Assembly (NCBI RefSeq): GCF_014653275.1
Contig: NZ_BNAL01000021.1
Location: 1-58,727, forward strand
Direction of reading: 5' to 3'
Length of the DNA: 58,727 bases
Source: Deinococcus piscis
Lineage (GTDB): Bacteria; Deinococcota; Deinococci; Deinococcales; Deinococcaceae
Under the pieces are notes generated by a model. That model had not been told where the DNA came from, did no database searches, and was given only the letters and a program-made list of their open reading frames with translations. How positions within the stretch are numbered: the first letter of the stretch is position 1; the number at the start of each line of letters is the position of its first letter. The position numbers and the translations under genes are program-made. Below, piece by piece: positions 47,520 through 58,727 of this stretch.

Positions 47520-47767
47520 CAGGAGGACCGGACCGGCGCGGTGGGTGTCCCAGCCACAGGAACTGCGGAGCTAAGTAAATTCCGGGTGTAGAAGTGGCTA
47601 TCCACTTCGGAACCCCGACCAACGGGAGTCAGAAAAAAGTGGCTGCCCGTGAAAGTGGAGCATGTCAGGGTGCTTTTCCCTGATAGGCGGAACTGCAACC
47701 GGTAGCCACCTGGGCAATATTCTGATCATTGCCATATAGTGAACGATATTTCGCAGGAGGACAACAT

Positions 47768-49612
47768 ATGACTCAGCGCACCGGAATGTTTCTTACGCTT
47801 GCTTTACTTCTCGCGGGTTGCACTGCGCCCAAAACGTCTGGCGACTCTGGGGCGACGGCGTCCGGGGTATCGGCCTCTGGAGCTGCCAGTGCCGACGCTG
47901 GGGCTCCGGCGGGGGCCAGCGGCGCAGCCTCGGCTCAGGCCAGTGGCACCACCTCTGCTACGGGGCGTGGGGACACCCTGGTCATCATGGAAGCCTCCGA
48001 TATTCCCACGCTTGATCCGGGCGCAGTCTTTGATGGAACAAGTAGCCGCCTGGTGCAGAATGCTTACGAAACGTTGGTGGCGTACCCCGCTGGCTCGCTG
48101 ACCGAATACGAGCCGCTGCTGGCCGAAAGCTGGACCACGTCGGAAGACGGCCTACAGTACCGCTTCAAGCTGCGCTCCGGGGTCAAGTTCCACTCTGGCA
48201 ACCCGTTCAGCTGCGCCGACGCAGAGTACACCTTCGAGCGCAATCTGGTGACCAACGCTGCGGACGGTGGAAGCTGGTACATTTCCGAGCCGTTACTGGG
48301 CACCCGCGACAACGCCGAAAAAGACCCTTCCATCACCTGGAAGCGGATTGACCAAGCGGTGGAATGCGAGGGCGAGGAACTGGTGCTCAACCTGGCCCAG
48401 CCGGAGCCCTACCTGCTGGCCCGGCTGACCTATCCCGGTCAGGCGATTGTGGACCGCAAACATACGGTGGCCCTGGGCGAGTGGGACGGCACCGAAGCCA
48501 CCTGGAAAGACTGGGTGTCCAAAGACCTGTCGGAAAGTCCGCTGAGCAAGGATGCCAGCGGCACCGGCCCCTACCGCATCGTCAGCGCCGAGGACGACGC
48601 GCTCACGTTTGTCAGCTTCCCGGACTACTGGGGAGGCGAGCCAGCCATCAAGAACGTCGTGCGCCGCAAGGTGCCGGAGCAGGCCAGCCGCATCCAGGCG
48701 CTGCTCAAAGGCGACACCGACATTGCCGAAATCGGTTCGCGTGAAGTGATTCAGTCGCAGGTGGCCGGTCAGCCGGGCATTCAGGTGGTGGACGACCTGC
48801 CCAACCTGGTCGCTTATGCCTTGGCGCTCAACCAGGACACGGCCAAGAGCCAGAACATCGGCAGCGGCACCTGGGGAGATGGGGTTCCGGCCAACTTCTT
48901 CGCGGACCGGGACATGCGGCTGTGCTTCGTGAAGGCTTTTGACTATGACACCTATGTGGAGCAGATTTTCCTGGGCAAAGCCGAGCGCCGCAACACCCTG
49001 ATGCCGCCGCAACTGGCGGGCTATGACCAGACGCTCGCCAATCCCGGCCTGAACCTCGATGAAGCGCGCCAGCACTGCGAGAAGGCGCACGGCGGCGAAG
49101 CCTGGGAGAAAGGCTTTACCCTGAATGCCGCTTACCGCGAGGGCAGCCCCCAGATTCAGGCCGCCATCGAAATTCTCAAAATGAATATTGAGGCGATGAA
49201 CCCCAAGTTCAAGGTGAACCTGATCGAGAAGCAGTGGAGTGAGCTGATCAGCGCGGCCAACATTGAGCCGATGGCCTACGCCAGCTGGGGATCAGGCTAC
49301 GCTGATCCAGACAACTATTTCCGGCCCTTTTACCACAGCGCTGGCTACCACGGCCTCAAGAGTCATATCAACGACGCGCAGATAGACAGCTGGATTGACG
49401 AAGCCCGCAAAGCCGCAGCCACCGACCCGGAGCGTGCCGGGGAACTGTACGCTCAGGTGGCCCGCCGCGCCGCCGAGGAAGGCTACTACATCGTGCTGCC
49501 AATTGGTGCCGGTATCCAGGCTTACCGGGATGATTTGCGGGGCGTGGGCGGACAGGACTACAACGTGATTTCGGGCTTGTTCTGGAAGCGGCTCAGCAAG
49601 GGGGCGCAGTGA
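47768..49612 (+). CDS. peptide-binding lipoprotein of an ABC importer (SBP family 5)
   Basis: ATG 47768 has AGGAGG upstream and gives 614 residues. A signal peptide ends in the lipobox LLAGC (Cys about 18), followed by an Ala/Gly/Ser-rich linker (about 20-70), then a family 5 solute-binding domain ([39 protein letters not shown]). These bind di- and oligopeptides for ABC import. No permease or ATPase genes follow. Instead the gene is coupled by overlap to a small gene and pcp. TATAGT about 30 nt upstream of the start may be its -10. Confidence 0.9.
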   Translation: MTQRTGMFLTLALLLAGCTAPKTSGDSGATASGVSASGAASADAGAPAGASGAASAQASGTTSATGRGDTLVIMEASDIPTLDPGAVFDGTSSRLVQNAYETLVAYPAGSLTEYEPLLAESWTTSEDGLQYRFKLRSGVKFHSGNPFSCADAEYTFERNLVTNAADGGSWYISEPLLGTRDNAEKDPSITWKRIDQAVECEGEELVLNLAQPEPYLLARLTYPGQAIVDRKHTVALGEWDGTEATWKDWVSKDLSESPLSKDASGTGPYRIVSAEDDALTFVSFPDYWGGEPAIKNVVRRKVPEQASRIQALLKGDTDIAEIGSREVIQSQVAGQPGIQVVDDLPNLVAYALALNQDTAKSQNIGSGTWGDGVPANFFADRDMRLCFVKAFDYDTYVEQIFLGKAERRNTLMPPQLAGYDQTLANPGLNLDEARQHCEKAHGGEAWEKGFTLNAAYREGSPQIQAAIEILKMNIEAMNPKFKVNLIEKQWSELISAANIEPMAYASWGSGYADPDNYFRPFYHSAGYHGLKSHINDAQIDSWIDEARKAAATDPERAGELYAQVARRAAEEGYYIVLPIGAGIQAYRDDLRGVGGQDYNVISGLFWKRLSKGAQ

Positions 49613-49860
49613 CCGATGCTGGGCTACGGACCATCAGCCAACCGGAGGACATCTACCAGCTGAATGTCCGGCAGGCAGCGGCGCTGCTTGAGGCCGCCGA
49701 GCGCTCCACCGATGAGGAGTGGCCGCAGGCCCTGCATGCTCTGGCTGACGCTGCTGGGGTCTCGCCTGACAGCGACCCGGCGGCGGTGCGTCAGGGCCTG
49801 GACCTGCTGCGGATTCGGGAGATGATCGGCAGCCTGAACGGGCAGGAGCAGCGGGCATGA
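49609..49860 (+). CDS. small protein between SBP and pcp (83 aa), unknown
   Basis: The GTG overlaps the stop of the binding-protein gene and its TGA overlaps the pcp ATG, so it is translated within the operon. The 83-residue product is acidic and helical, without Cys, signal peptide or membrane span. I do not recognise a family. Confidence 0.72.
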   Translation: MTDAGLRTISQPEDIYQLNVRQAAALLEAAERSTDEEWPQALHALADAAGVSPDSDPAAVRQGLDLLRIREMIGSLNGQEQRA

Positions 49861-50513
49861 AAATCCTGGTGACGGGCTTTGACCCGTTCAACCAACAAGA
49901 TGAGAATCCGGCTGGTCTGATCGCTCAGTCTTTGCCGGACCAGATCGGGGGCGTGGCCGTAGTGGGGCGCGAAATCCCGACCCAGTACCGCGCCGCCACG
50001 CAGGCCATCTTGGCCGCCATCCGTGAAGTGGGGGCCACCCACGTGCTGTGCCTGGGCATGGACGGCTCGCGGCCTGGCCTATGCCCCGAAACGCGGGGCT
50101 ACAACTGGGCCGATGTCAGCATTGCCGACAATGCTGGGGTCAAGCTGACCCGGCAACTGCTGGAACCGGACGGCCCCCTGGCCTGGCATACCACCCTGAG
50201 TACGCCTCAGGCGCTGGCGGCGGCAGCGCTGGCCTACGGCGTCCCTGCCGAGGTGTCTCAGGACCCCGGCTCCTTTGTCTGCAACAACGTGACCTACGAG
50301 CTGGGCTATCTGCTGGCGCAGTCCAGCGACCTTCAGCATGTCAAGTACGGGTTTGTCCATGTGCCCAAGTTGCCTGGGCAACGTGCACCCTATACTTTGC
50401 CGCTGGACACCATGCGCCGGGGCGTGGTGGCGATGCTGGAACATATCGTGGCTGAAGGCGCTGAGGGCGAGCGAGGTGCCTTGCCGGAGCAGGCGCGGAG
50501 GCCGCATGCATAG
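49857..50513 (+). CDS. pcp: pyroglutamyl-peptidase I
   Basis: The 218-residue protein is a C15 cysteine peptidase starting MKILVTGFDPFNQQDENPA. The triad can be read as Glu in LCPETRGYN, Cys in GSFVCNNVTY and His in GFVHVP. It removes N-terminal pyroglutamate from peptides in the cytoplasm. Its overlap with the preceding two genes suggests it processes peptides brought in through the binding protein. Confidence 0.92.
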   Translation: MKILVTGFDPFNQQDENPAGLIAQSLPDQIGGVAVVGREIPTQYRAATQAILAAIREVGATHVLCLGMDGSRPGLCPETRGYNWADVSIADNAGVKLTRQLLEPDGPLAWHTTLSTPQALAAAALAYGVPAEVSQDPGSFVCNNVTYELGYLLAQSSDLQHVKYGFVHVPKLPGQRAPYTLPLDTMRRGVVAMLEHIVAEGAEGERGALPEQARRPHA

Positions 50514-50588
50514 CAGGGGCGCGCCAAAGTGGACCGTCTCCTATAACTCTAATCTGGGCTCCTACAGCCTCTACACTGTGTGCCGGAC

Positions 50589-51113
50589 ATGACCCTTTAC
50601 GAAGAGTTGCTGCAAAATGTTGAATATCCAGAAACTTCGGAAGAGGCGATGGTAAGCCTGCTGCGGACCCATTCTGTTGTCATGGCCGAGTTTGATCAGT
50701 TTGTGCGGCAGTTTGGGATTACACCAGCGCAGTACAACATCCTGCGGATTTTGCGCGGGGCACACCGCGCCGGTGAGCAGCTGGGCCGCAACGAAATCCG
50801 CCGCCGACTGATTGACCGGGTGTCCCCCGATGTCTCGCGGATGTTGACCCGACTAGAAAAGGCCCAGTTGGTCAGGCGGGACCATGCGCGCCCTGAGGGT
50901 GAAGACCAGCGCCTGGTGCCCGTGCACATCACGGCGCGGGGCCTGGAGCTGCTGGCCGACATGGACCGCCCACTGGCAGAGCACAACCTGCGCACCATGT
51001 CGGCGCTGAGCCCAGCTGAGCAGGCGCAGCTGATCCATCTGCTGGGCCGGTTGCGCCTTGGGATCCAGGCTTTGCCCCAGCGTCAGGGCGTGGATGGCAC
51101 GTCGCCAGAGTAG
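50589..51113 (+). CDS. MarR-family transcriptional regulator
   Basis: The product (174 aa from ATG 50589; GTG 50580 is the alternative) is a winged-helix regulator: [17 protein letters not shown], then the recognition region [45 protein letters not shown], typical of MarR. TACACT lies 11 nt upstream of the ATG. Its target is not evident. The next gene starts inside its last codons. Confidence 0.87.
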   Translation: MTLYEELLQNVEYPETSEEAMVSLLRTHSVVMAEFDQFVRQFGITPAQYNILRILRGAHRAGEQLGRNEIRRRLIDRVSPDVSRMLTRLEKAQLVRRDHARPEGEDQRLVPVHITARGLELLADMDRPLAEHNLRTMSALSPAEQAQLIHLLGRLRLGIQALPQRQGVDGTSPE

Positions 51114-51420
51114 GTCGGCCTGGCCCCCACCCGCCGCGCTTCCAGAGGCATGCGCCCTGTGCGGCCGCGAGGTGCCGCATCTGACCGAGCACCATCTGGT
51201 GCCGCGCTCGCAGGGGCGGCGGCGTGGCCTGAAGGTGGCCTCACTCCCTACAGCGCTGTTGTGCCTAGCTTGCCACAAGTACCTGCACACCACCTTTTCA
51301 AATCAGGAGTTGGAAAACCAATACTCTTCGCTGGCCGCACTGCGTGAGCATGAGGGTGTACAGAAATTTGTGGCCTGGATTCGCAAGCAGCCCGCTACCA
51401 AAGGTGTCAGGGTGCGCTGA
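51094..51420 (+). CDS. HNH-type zinc-binding protein
   Basis: ATG 51094 overlaps the end of marR by 20 nt and gives 108 residues. Two Cys pairs (CALC and CLACH) flank [12 protein letters not shown] and a final KYLH, the pattern of a small HNH nuclease fold with a structural zinc. Cleavage activity is not proven by sequence. Translation is probably coupled to marR. Its 3' end overlaps the convergent SUKH gene by 14 nt. Confidence 0.7.
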   Translation: MARRQSRSAWPPPAALPEACALCGREVPHLTEHHLVPRSQGRRRGLKVASLPTALLCLACHKYLHTTFSNQELENQYSSLAALREHEGVQKFVAWIRKQPATKGVRVR

Positions 51421-52741
51421 AGTCCAGCTGAGCAGGTGCCACACCGAAGCCGGGGAATGCCGCTGCGGCCCCCGTGCCTGTTTGGCCTTGCACGTCCGGT
51501 ACACGTAGGCTGAAACCGTCACGGATGAGCAGGCCCGCTTCGGCAAAGCGGACGTAGCGGTGCAGCAAGCCGTCCAAGCGCTCGTTTAGGAGATGACGCG
51601 GGCTGACGCTGGCCCCAAAAGTGCGTACATCGCCGTAATTCGCCAGATTTAGGCCCACATAACCGCCCATGCCGTCTTCCCACAGCGGCAGCCAATTGGC
51701 AGCGCTGCTAGGATCGGAATAAGGACTGAACGGCTCTACGGTGCCCCGCGCGTCTGGCGGTCCAAAGGTGGCCGGATCCGCTGTGCCCAGCTCATCTAGT
51801 GGGATGGACCGCAGTCCGAACAACTCGCCCCAGTCGCGGTGATGCGCGTACCACAAGCGCACTTCGGGGGGCAGCGGCTTTCCTAGACGAGCTTCGGCGG
51901 CATTAAGCTCAGCTTCGCTTGCTCCTGGCGGCAGTGCAGTCAGCAAGTCTGGGTGATGCGCAGCCAAAAAGGCTTCCAGGCGGGGCAACGCCTCGGACAG
52001 GGGCATCCCGCCGCTCTGAGGGTTCTTGCTGGGCGTAGCGGGCGCGGCACCAAAACCGGGAAAGAGGTTGCCCAGCTGATAGTAGCCGTCGTGGGCTTGC
52101 CCCGCCGCGTCAGTCAGGGTCACGTCCCACATCTCGCCTTCAAAGCCGTCCAGTGCCTGCACGACAACCTGCCCACTTTCCAGGCGGCGGAGGTACTCGC
52201 GCAGGAAGCCTTCTACGCTGCTGGCGAGCACGTAACGGTGATTCTCGTCGCGCCCGGTGGTCACCACTTGCCCGGCCTGGCCCACCACGTCTGGCCCCAG
52301 ATCCAGGGCAACATTGTTGCCGCCTCCATCGTGCAGGAAGGGCACCCATACGGCAGAAGCGTACTGCTCACGGATGGCCCCGGTCGGGTACGACAGCGGG
52401 TGAATGGAGAGGTTCATGTCGCTATTTTCGCGGGCAATGTCAGCCCACATTTGCCATTGGCTGCCTACCTCCGCAAGTGGCATCCAGTCCAGCCCAAAGA
52501 CTCCGCCCACCGACCAGTTTTGGCCGTCGTGCCAGCGGTACAGGGCACGGAAATCTGACGGAAGTTCCTGCCCGAGCTGCGCTTCCAGAGCGTCCAATTC
52601 GGCTTCGGTCGCTCCGGGGCGCAGTGTGGCAGCGATAGCGGGCGCATACTGGGCATACCAAGCGTCCAGGCGCTCCAGCACAGCAGAGAGCGGAGCATCT
52701 TCAGCGAGCGGAGAAGGAAGGGACGTGACTGAGATGGACAA
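51407..52741 (-). CDS. tandem SUKH (SMI1/KNR4) domain protein
   Basis: Two SUKH domains are seen. The first (about 25-235) has [19 protein letters not shown] and then [15 protein letters not shown]. The second (about 260-430) has [21 protein letters not shown] and then [14 protein letters not shown]. The family includes immunity proteins to secreted toxins and other regulatory proteins. I choose TTG 52741 because AGGAGG lies 5 nt before it, giving 444 aa. ATG 52852 would add a signal-peptide-like stretch but has no such site. No toxin gene is nearby. Confidence 0.8.
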   Translation of the reverse strand: MSISVTSLPSPLAEDAPLSAVLERLDAWYAQYAPAIAATLRPGATEAELDALEAQLGQELPSDFRALYRWHDGQNWSVGGVFGLDWMPLAEVGSQWQMWADIARENSDMNLSIHPLSYPTGAIREQYASAVWVPFLHDGGGNNVALDLGPDVVGQAGQVVTTGRDENHRYVLASSVEGFLREYLRRLESGQVVVQALDGFEGEMWDVTLTDAAGQAHDGYYQLGNLFPGFGAAPATPSKNPQSGGMPLSEALPRLEAFLAAHHPDLLTALPPGASEAELNAAEARLGKPLPPEVRLWYAHHRDWGELFGLRSIPLDELGTADPATFGPPDARGTVEPFSPYSDPSSAANWLPLWEDGMGGYVGLNLANYGDVRTFGASVSPRHLLNERLDGLLHRYVRFAEAGLLIRDGFSLRVPDVQGQTGTGAAAAFPGFGVAPAQLDFSAP

Positions 52742-52910
52742 GGGAACCTCCTGCGGCAAGGTCACAGATGGACGGGCTAAAGGCATCACTTCTGAAGCAG
52801 GTCCGCTGAGCATGACACAGAGTGTGAGAGCAACAACCAGGCCTCGCGACATAGGGTCAGAATAGGTCAGAACCCTTTGTCCTATCTCTTGACAGCTGGA
52901 CCTCCTGCGT

Positions 52911-53650
<740 letters not shown>

Positions 53651-53654
<4 letters not shown>

Positions 53655-54556
53655 AACAGCTCCTTGGCGATGTGCTGCGCTGTGGCGGGAGCCAGCAGTG
53701 CGCCGTGTCTACCGTGCCCAGTGGCGACCAGCACGCGCCGGTCCCAGCCAGGTAGTGCGCCCACGATGGGCAGGTCGTCCGCCGTGCCCGGACGCAGGCC
53801 AACCAAGGCGGTTTGGGGCCGCAGGGTGTCGGCTTCCGGCCAAAGGACGCAGGCCGCCCGGTGGAGCCAGCGGGCGTCACTGGGCCGGGGGGCCGGGTCC
53901 CAGCAGTGCGGGCGCACCGTAGCCCCGATGTAGTGTCCGTCGGGACGCGGCAGGCCGTACAGCGGAAAGCCGCGCCGCTTGCCGCTGTAGCGGGCCGGTA
54001 GTCCTGGGGAGCCGGTCAGCAGCAGCGCCTGCCCGCGCACCGGGAAGACCGGCAGCCCAAAGCGCCCGGACCAGGCTCCAGCAGCCAGGACCACGCGCTC
54101 GGCGGTCAGTGGGCCAGCGTCGGTGATGAGTCGCACGCCTCCACGCACCTGCTCCAGCTCTAGCACCTCGGCACGGCGCACGTCCAGCCTGTGCAGCGCA
54201 GCCCGGACGACGGTAGGGGGATGGGTGGTCGCTTCGTGGGGTCTGAGGGTCGAAGGGTCTAAAGGTCTAAGACAGGGAGAGTTCACATGCTCGATGCCGC
54301 TACGAAAAGGCACATCCAGCCCGGAGGCCCGCGCCAGGCTGCGGGCAAAGTCGGGCCACAGGCGCAGGCTGTGTTCTGCCAGTTCGTCTAGCGGGGTGCC
54401 GTGCAGGCGCTCGCCCGTTGGGGTCAGCATGCCCGCACCCGCCCGCCAGGCTGCGCCGCGTTTGCCCGCGTCCAGCACCACAATGTCTGCGCCTGCCCGT
54501 GCAAGCTCAAAAGCGATGCTGGCTCCGATAAGTCCGCCGCCCACAATGGCAATCAT
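53651..54556 (-). CDS. thiO: glycine oxidase ThiO
   Basis: ATG 54556 starts the dinucleotide-binding motif [22 protein letters not shown]; the 301-residue product is a D-amino acid oxidase-type FAD enzyme ending [19 protein letters not shown] and ATGHGRHG. It oxidises glycine to dehydroglycine for the thiazole ring, with ThiS and ThiG. Residues near [11 protein letters not shown] are encoded by four octamer repeats (54240-54271), apparently an in-frame insertion. It lies 10 nt after thiG and overlaps thiD. Confidence 0.9.
54240..54271. repeat. octamer repeat array inside thiO (four units, one arm)
   Basis: Four consecutive octamers, GGTCTGAG, GGTCGAAG, GGTCTAAA and GGTCTAAG on the plus strand, match the units of the two intergenic hairpins in this operon. 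Only one arm is present here, and it is translated as part of ThiO. Confidence 0.85.
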
Positions 54557-54566
54557 GTCGGGACCG

Positions 54567-55367
54567 TCATGTTGGAACCTCGGGGTCGGGCAGGCGGACC
54601 ACGCCCATTTCGGGGCTGCTCGGACTGGATGTCGCGCGCACCTGCATCCGTCCAGCCAGGTACGCCATTCGCCCTGCCCGTACACCCAGCGCAAAGGCCT
54701 GCGCCATCGCCACCGGGTCGCGGGCCTCGGCCACGGCGGTGTTGACCAGCACGGCGTCTGCGCCCATTTCCAGTGCGGCTGCGGCTTCACTGGGCACGCC
54801 CAGGCCCGCGTCGACCACAATCGGGACCCTGGCCCCGTCCAGCACGGTGGCGATCAGCGCGGAGTTTTGCAGGCCCCGCCCAGAGCCGATGGGGGAAGCC
54901 AGCGGCATCACCGTGGCGCAGCCAGCGGCTTCCAGCTGCCGCGCCAGCACGGCGTCGGGCTGTACGTAGGGGAGCACCGTAAAGCCTTCATCTACCAGTT
55001 CTTCAGCGGCCCGCAGCGTGCCGGTGGAGTCGGGCAGCAGGTAGCGGGCATCGGGAATCACTTCCAGCTTGACCCAGTTCGTGCCAGTGGTGGCCCGCGC
55101 CAGTTTCGCCACGCGCACAGCTTCAGCGGCGGTGCGGCAGCCCGCCGTGTTGGGCAACAGCTGGTAGCGATCCCAGTCCAGCGCGTCCAACAGGCCGTCA
55201 TGGCCCGCGCTCTTCAGCTCCACCCGCCGAATGGAGACGGTGACGATCTCCGCGCCGCTCGCCTCAATGGCCTCGCGCATCACGCTGAAATCGGGGTATT
55301 TGCCGGTGCCCAGCATCAGGCGGCTGGAAAATGGCTTACCGGCAATGGTGAGGGAGTCGTTGTGCAT
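54567..55367 (-). CDS. thiG: thiazole synthase
   Basis: ATG 55367 with AAAGGA upstream gives 266 residues. It shows [23 protein letters not shown], the catalytic Lys in [24 protein letters not shown] and [29 protein letters not shown]. ThiG joins deoxyxylulose phosphate, dehydroglycine and ThiS thiocarboxylate into the thiazole. A repeat hairpin separates it from thiS. Confidence 0.94.
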   Translation of the reverse strand: MHNDSLTIAGKPFSSRLMLGTGKYPDFSVMREAIEASGAEIVTVSIRRVELKSAGHDGLLDALDWDRYQLLPNTAGCRTAAEAVRVAKLARATTGTNWVKLEVIPDARYLLPDSTGTLRAAEELVDEGFTVLPYVQPDAVLARQLEAAGCATVMPLASPIGSGRGLQNSALIATVLDGARVPIVVDAGLGVPSEAAAALEMGADAVLVNTAVAEARDPVAMAQAFALGVRAGRMAYLAGRMQVRATSSPSSPEMGVVRLPDPEVPT

Positions 55368-55391
55368 TTTCGTTCCTTTCAGAAGTTGAAC

Positions 55392-55464
55392 AGTCGAAGG
55401 GTCCAAAGGTCGAAAGGTTTAAGAGGACGGTGCTTCGACCCTTAGACTTCTAGACCCTTAGACA
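55392..55464. repeat. octamer-built hairpin between thiS and thiG
   Basis: Left arm 55392-55423 holds AGTCGAAG, GGTCCAAA, GGTCGAAA and GGTTTAAG. Right arm 55433-55464 holds CTTCGACC, CTTAGACT, TCTAGACC and CTTAGACA, with a 9-nt spacer. The arms are imperfect complements, so a long hairpin of four units forms in the mRNA. Confidence 0.85.
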
Positions 55465-55477
55465 GCGCGTCAGCGCC

Positions 55478-55702
55478 TTACCCGCCGACCATCATCCGCA
55501 CCACATCCACCACGTCGCCGGGGCAGAGGGGGCGGTCTGAGAGCTGTCCAGCGGCGTAAAAGTCATCGTTCACCGCCGCTGCCACCCGCGCCGGGTCCAG
55601 CTCCAGCGAATGCACCAGCGCCAGCAGGGTGAGGCCAGGGGTGAGGGGGTAGGCTTCGCCGTTGAGAGTGAAAGTGGCTTGGGGAGGTAAGTTGTCAGTC
55701 AT
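55478..55702 (-). CDS. thiS: sulfur carrier protein ThiS
   Basis: The 74-residue ubiquitin-like protein ends in MVGG, the Gly-Gly tail that is adenylated and thiocarboxylated. FTLNGEAYPLTPGLTLLALVHSLEL and VAAAVNDDF are typical. It supplies sulfur to ThiG. Repeat hairpins flank it on both sides. Confidence 0.93.
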   Translation of the reverse strand: MTDNLPPQATFTLNGEAYPLTPGLTLLALVHSLELDPARVAAAVNDDFYAAGQLSDRPLCPGDVVDVVRMMVGG

Positions 55703-55719
55703 GGCATTTTTCCTTGTGA

Positions 55720-55776
55720 GGTCAAAGAGTCGAAAGGTCTAAGGGTCTAAGTAGGTTCCCTTAGACTTTTCGACCC

Positions 55777-55791
<15 letters not shown>
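55720..55791. repeat. octamer-built hairpin between thiE and thiS, covering the thiE stop
   Basis: Left arm 55720-55751 holds GGTCAAAG, AGTCGAAA, GGTCTAAG and GGTCTAAG. After a short spacer, the right arm (about 55759-55791) holds CTTAGACT, TTTCGACC, CTCAGACC and CTTAGACA. The thiE stop codon (55777-55779) and its last codons lie in the right arm. Confidence 0.85.
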
Positions 55792-58315
<2,524 letters not shown>

Positions 58316-58317
58316 TC

Positions 58318-58413
58318 ACATTCCCTCCGCTGGTCCTAACCAGTTCAGGTTCAATGGGTTGGACACTGGCCCCCGTTGGGCAGGTCCTCTCAGCCGTTTT
58401 TGGCACCCCAAGT
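58318..58413 (-). promoter_or_regulatory. TPP riboswitch
   Basis: Read on the minus strand the region contains GGGGTGCC, CTGAGA (58393-58388), TTGAACCTGA (at 58354-58345) and GCGGAGGGAA in the order and spacing of the THI element. Thiamine pyrophosphate binding should promote the downstream terminator and shut off thiCESGOD. Confidence 0.95.
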
Positions 58414-58422
58414 GATGCGCGC

Positions 58423-58451
58423 AGTGTGCCACGCGGCCAGTCCGAGGTCAA
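58423..58451 (-). promoter_or_regulatory. promoter of the thi operon
   Basis: On the minus strand TTGACC (58451-58446), a 17-nt spacer and CACACT (58428-58423) lie just before the riboswitch. The -35 is strong and the -10 weak. Confidence 0.6.
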
Positions 58452-58647
58452 GGCAGCGCGCAGCGAAGGCAACAGGTTCGGGCCGGATCAGGACACTGCC
58501 AGTCGGCAGCATCACCATATGCCCAGATGCTTATGTTTGCCTCCATAATTTTCATTTGTCAGAAGGATGTCAGTCTTCACACTTTCCGTAAATTTATGCC
58601 GCTTATGCTGGGGGGCATTCCGCTGCAACGACAGGAGGGCAGACGCC

Positions 58648-58727
58648 ATGTGGACCAGACTTATTGATAACGGTGGAGGTCTGAGTTGCTACACTTCGTA
58701 TATGTCCGGATGGCAGCCAAGCCACTT
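58648..58727 (+). CDS. start of a gene running off the right edge
   Basis: ATG 58648 has AGGAGGG 7-8 nt upstream and is open to the window end (26 codons, starting MWTRLIDNGGG). Too short to identify. It is divergent from the thi operon; the AT-rich stretch 58530-58610 probably holds its promoter. Confidence 0.55.
   Translation, partial: MWTRLIDNGGGLSCYTSYMSGWQPSH

Noticed and set aside
47591..47608. GAAGTGG/CCACTTC hairpin in the gap before the binding-protein gene
   Set aside because: Seven perfect pairs but no U-tract and no clear position relative to a gene end; may be chance.

Overview
The window reads as chromosomal DNA of a Deinococcus or close relative. The DNA is GC-rich. The gene content fits that genus: a large SARP-type regulator, a long-form catalase, a Cys-His-His CsoR like those of Thermus/Deinococcus, and many genes whose -10 hexamer sits only 6-8 nt before the start codon (leaderless mRNAs). 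The genus call is an inference from content; no 16S gene or other marker is present.

Layout. (1) 1-956: the N-terminal part of a DUF819 membrane protein whose family similarity stops just inside the left edge, perhaps at an insertion. (2) 1305-12063: a RiPP (lanthipeptide-like) locus. A minus-strand operon encodes a site-2-protease homologue, a full-length LanB dehydratase, a medium-chain reductase and an ABC exporter. Divergent from it is a 977-residue ATPase/TPR-like/SARP regulator. Convergent with the regulator are two tiny genes, one for a secreted proline-rich peptide (58 aa) and one for a 72-aa protein. No LanC and no convincing precursor are visible. Direct repeats spaced at 11 bp lie in front of lanB. 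(3) 12310-22681: an isochorismatase-fold hydrolase; an aromatic amino acid permease behind a folded leader; an exported protein; a MATE exporter; a copper set (copA divergent from copZ-csoR, with an operator between them); and a large KatE catalase.

(4) 22955-41173: a surface polysaccharide locus. It holds a Wzc-type copolymerase/tyrosine kinase, Wzx flippase, glycosyltransferase, Wzy-like polymerase, CapE-CapF-CapG (UDP-N-acetyl-L-fucosamine synthesis), a glycosyltransferase fused to a phosphoglycosyl transferase, an ATP-grasp/HAD pair, an O-antigen-ligase-like protein with a carbohydrate-binding-like partner, a sugar aminotransferase and a WbpM/CapD-type 4,6-dehydratase. Together they supply a Wzx/Wzy pathway for an amino-sugar-rich glycan.

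(5) 41259-51420: a photolyase/cryptochrome frame that runs without a stop into uracil-DNA glycosylase; a diguanylate cyclase; an acetamidase/formamidase-family protein; an M14 peptidase; a peptide-binding lipoprotein operon ending in pyroglutamyl peptidase; MarR; and an HNH protein. (6) 51407-58451: a tandem SUKH protein, then the thiamine operon thiC-E-S-G-O-D under a TPP riboswitch and terminator. This operon carries three copies of an unusual octamer-built repeat, two of them hairpins between genes (one reaching into the end of thiE) and one inside thiO. A new plus-strand gene starts at 58648 and leaves the window.

Most notable: a possible peptide-sensing switch for the RiPP operon (regulator, secreted peptide, phased repeats), the photolyase-UDG single frame, the octamer repeat family in the thi operon, and the folded permease leader.
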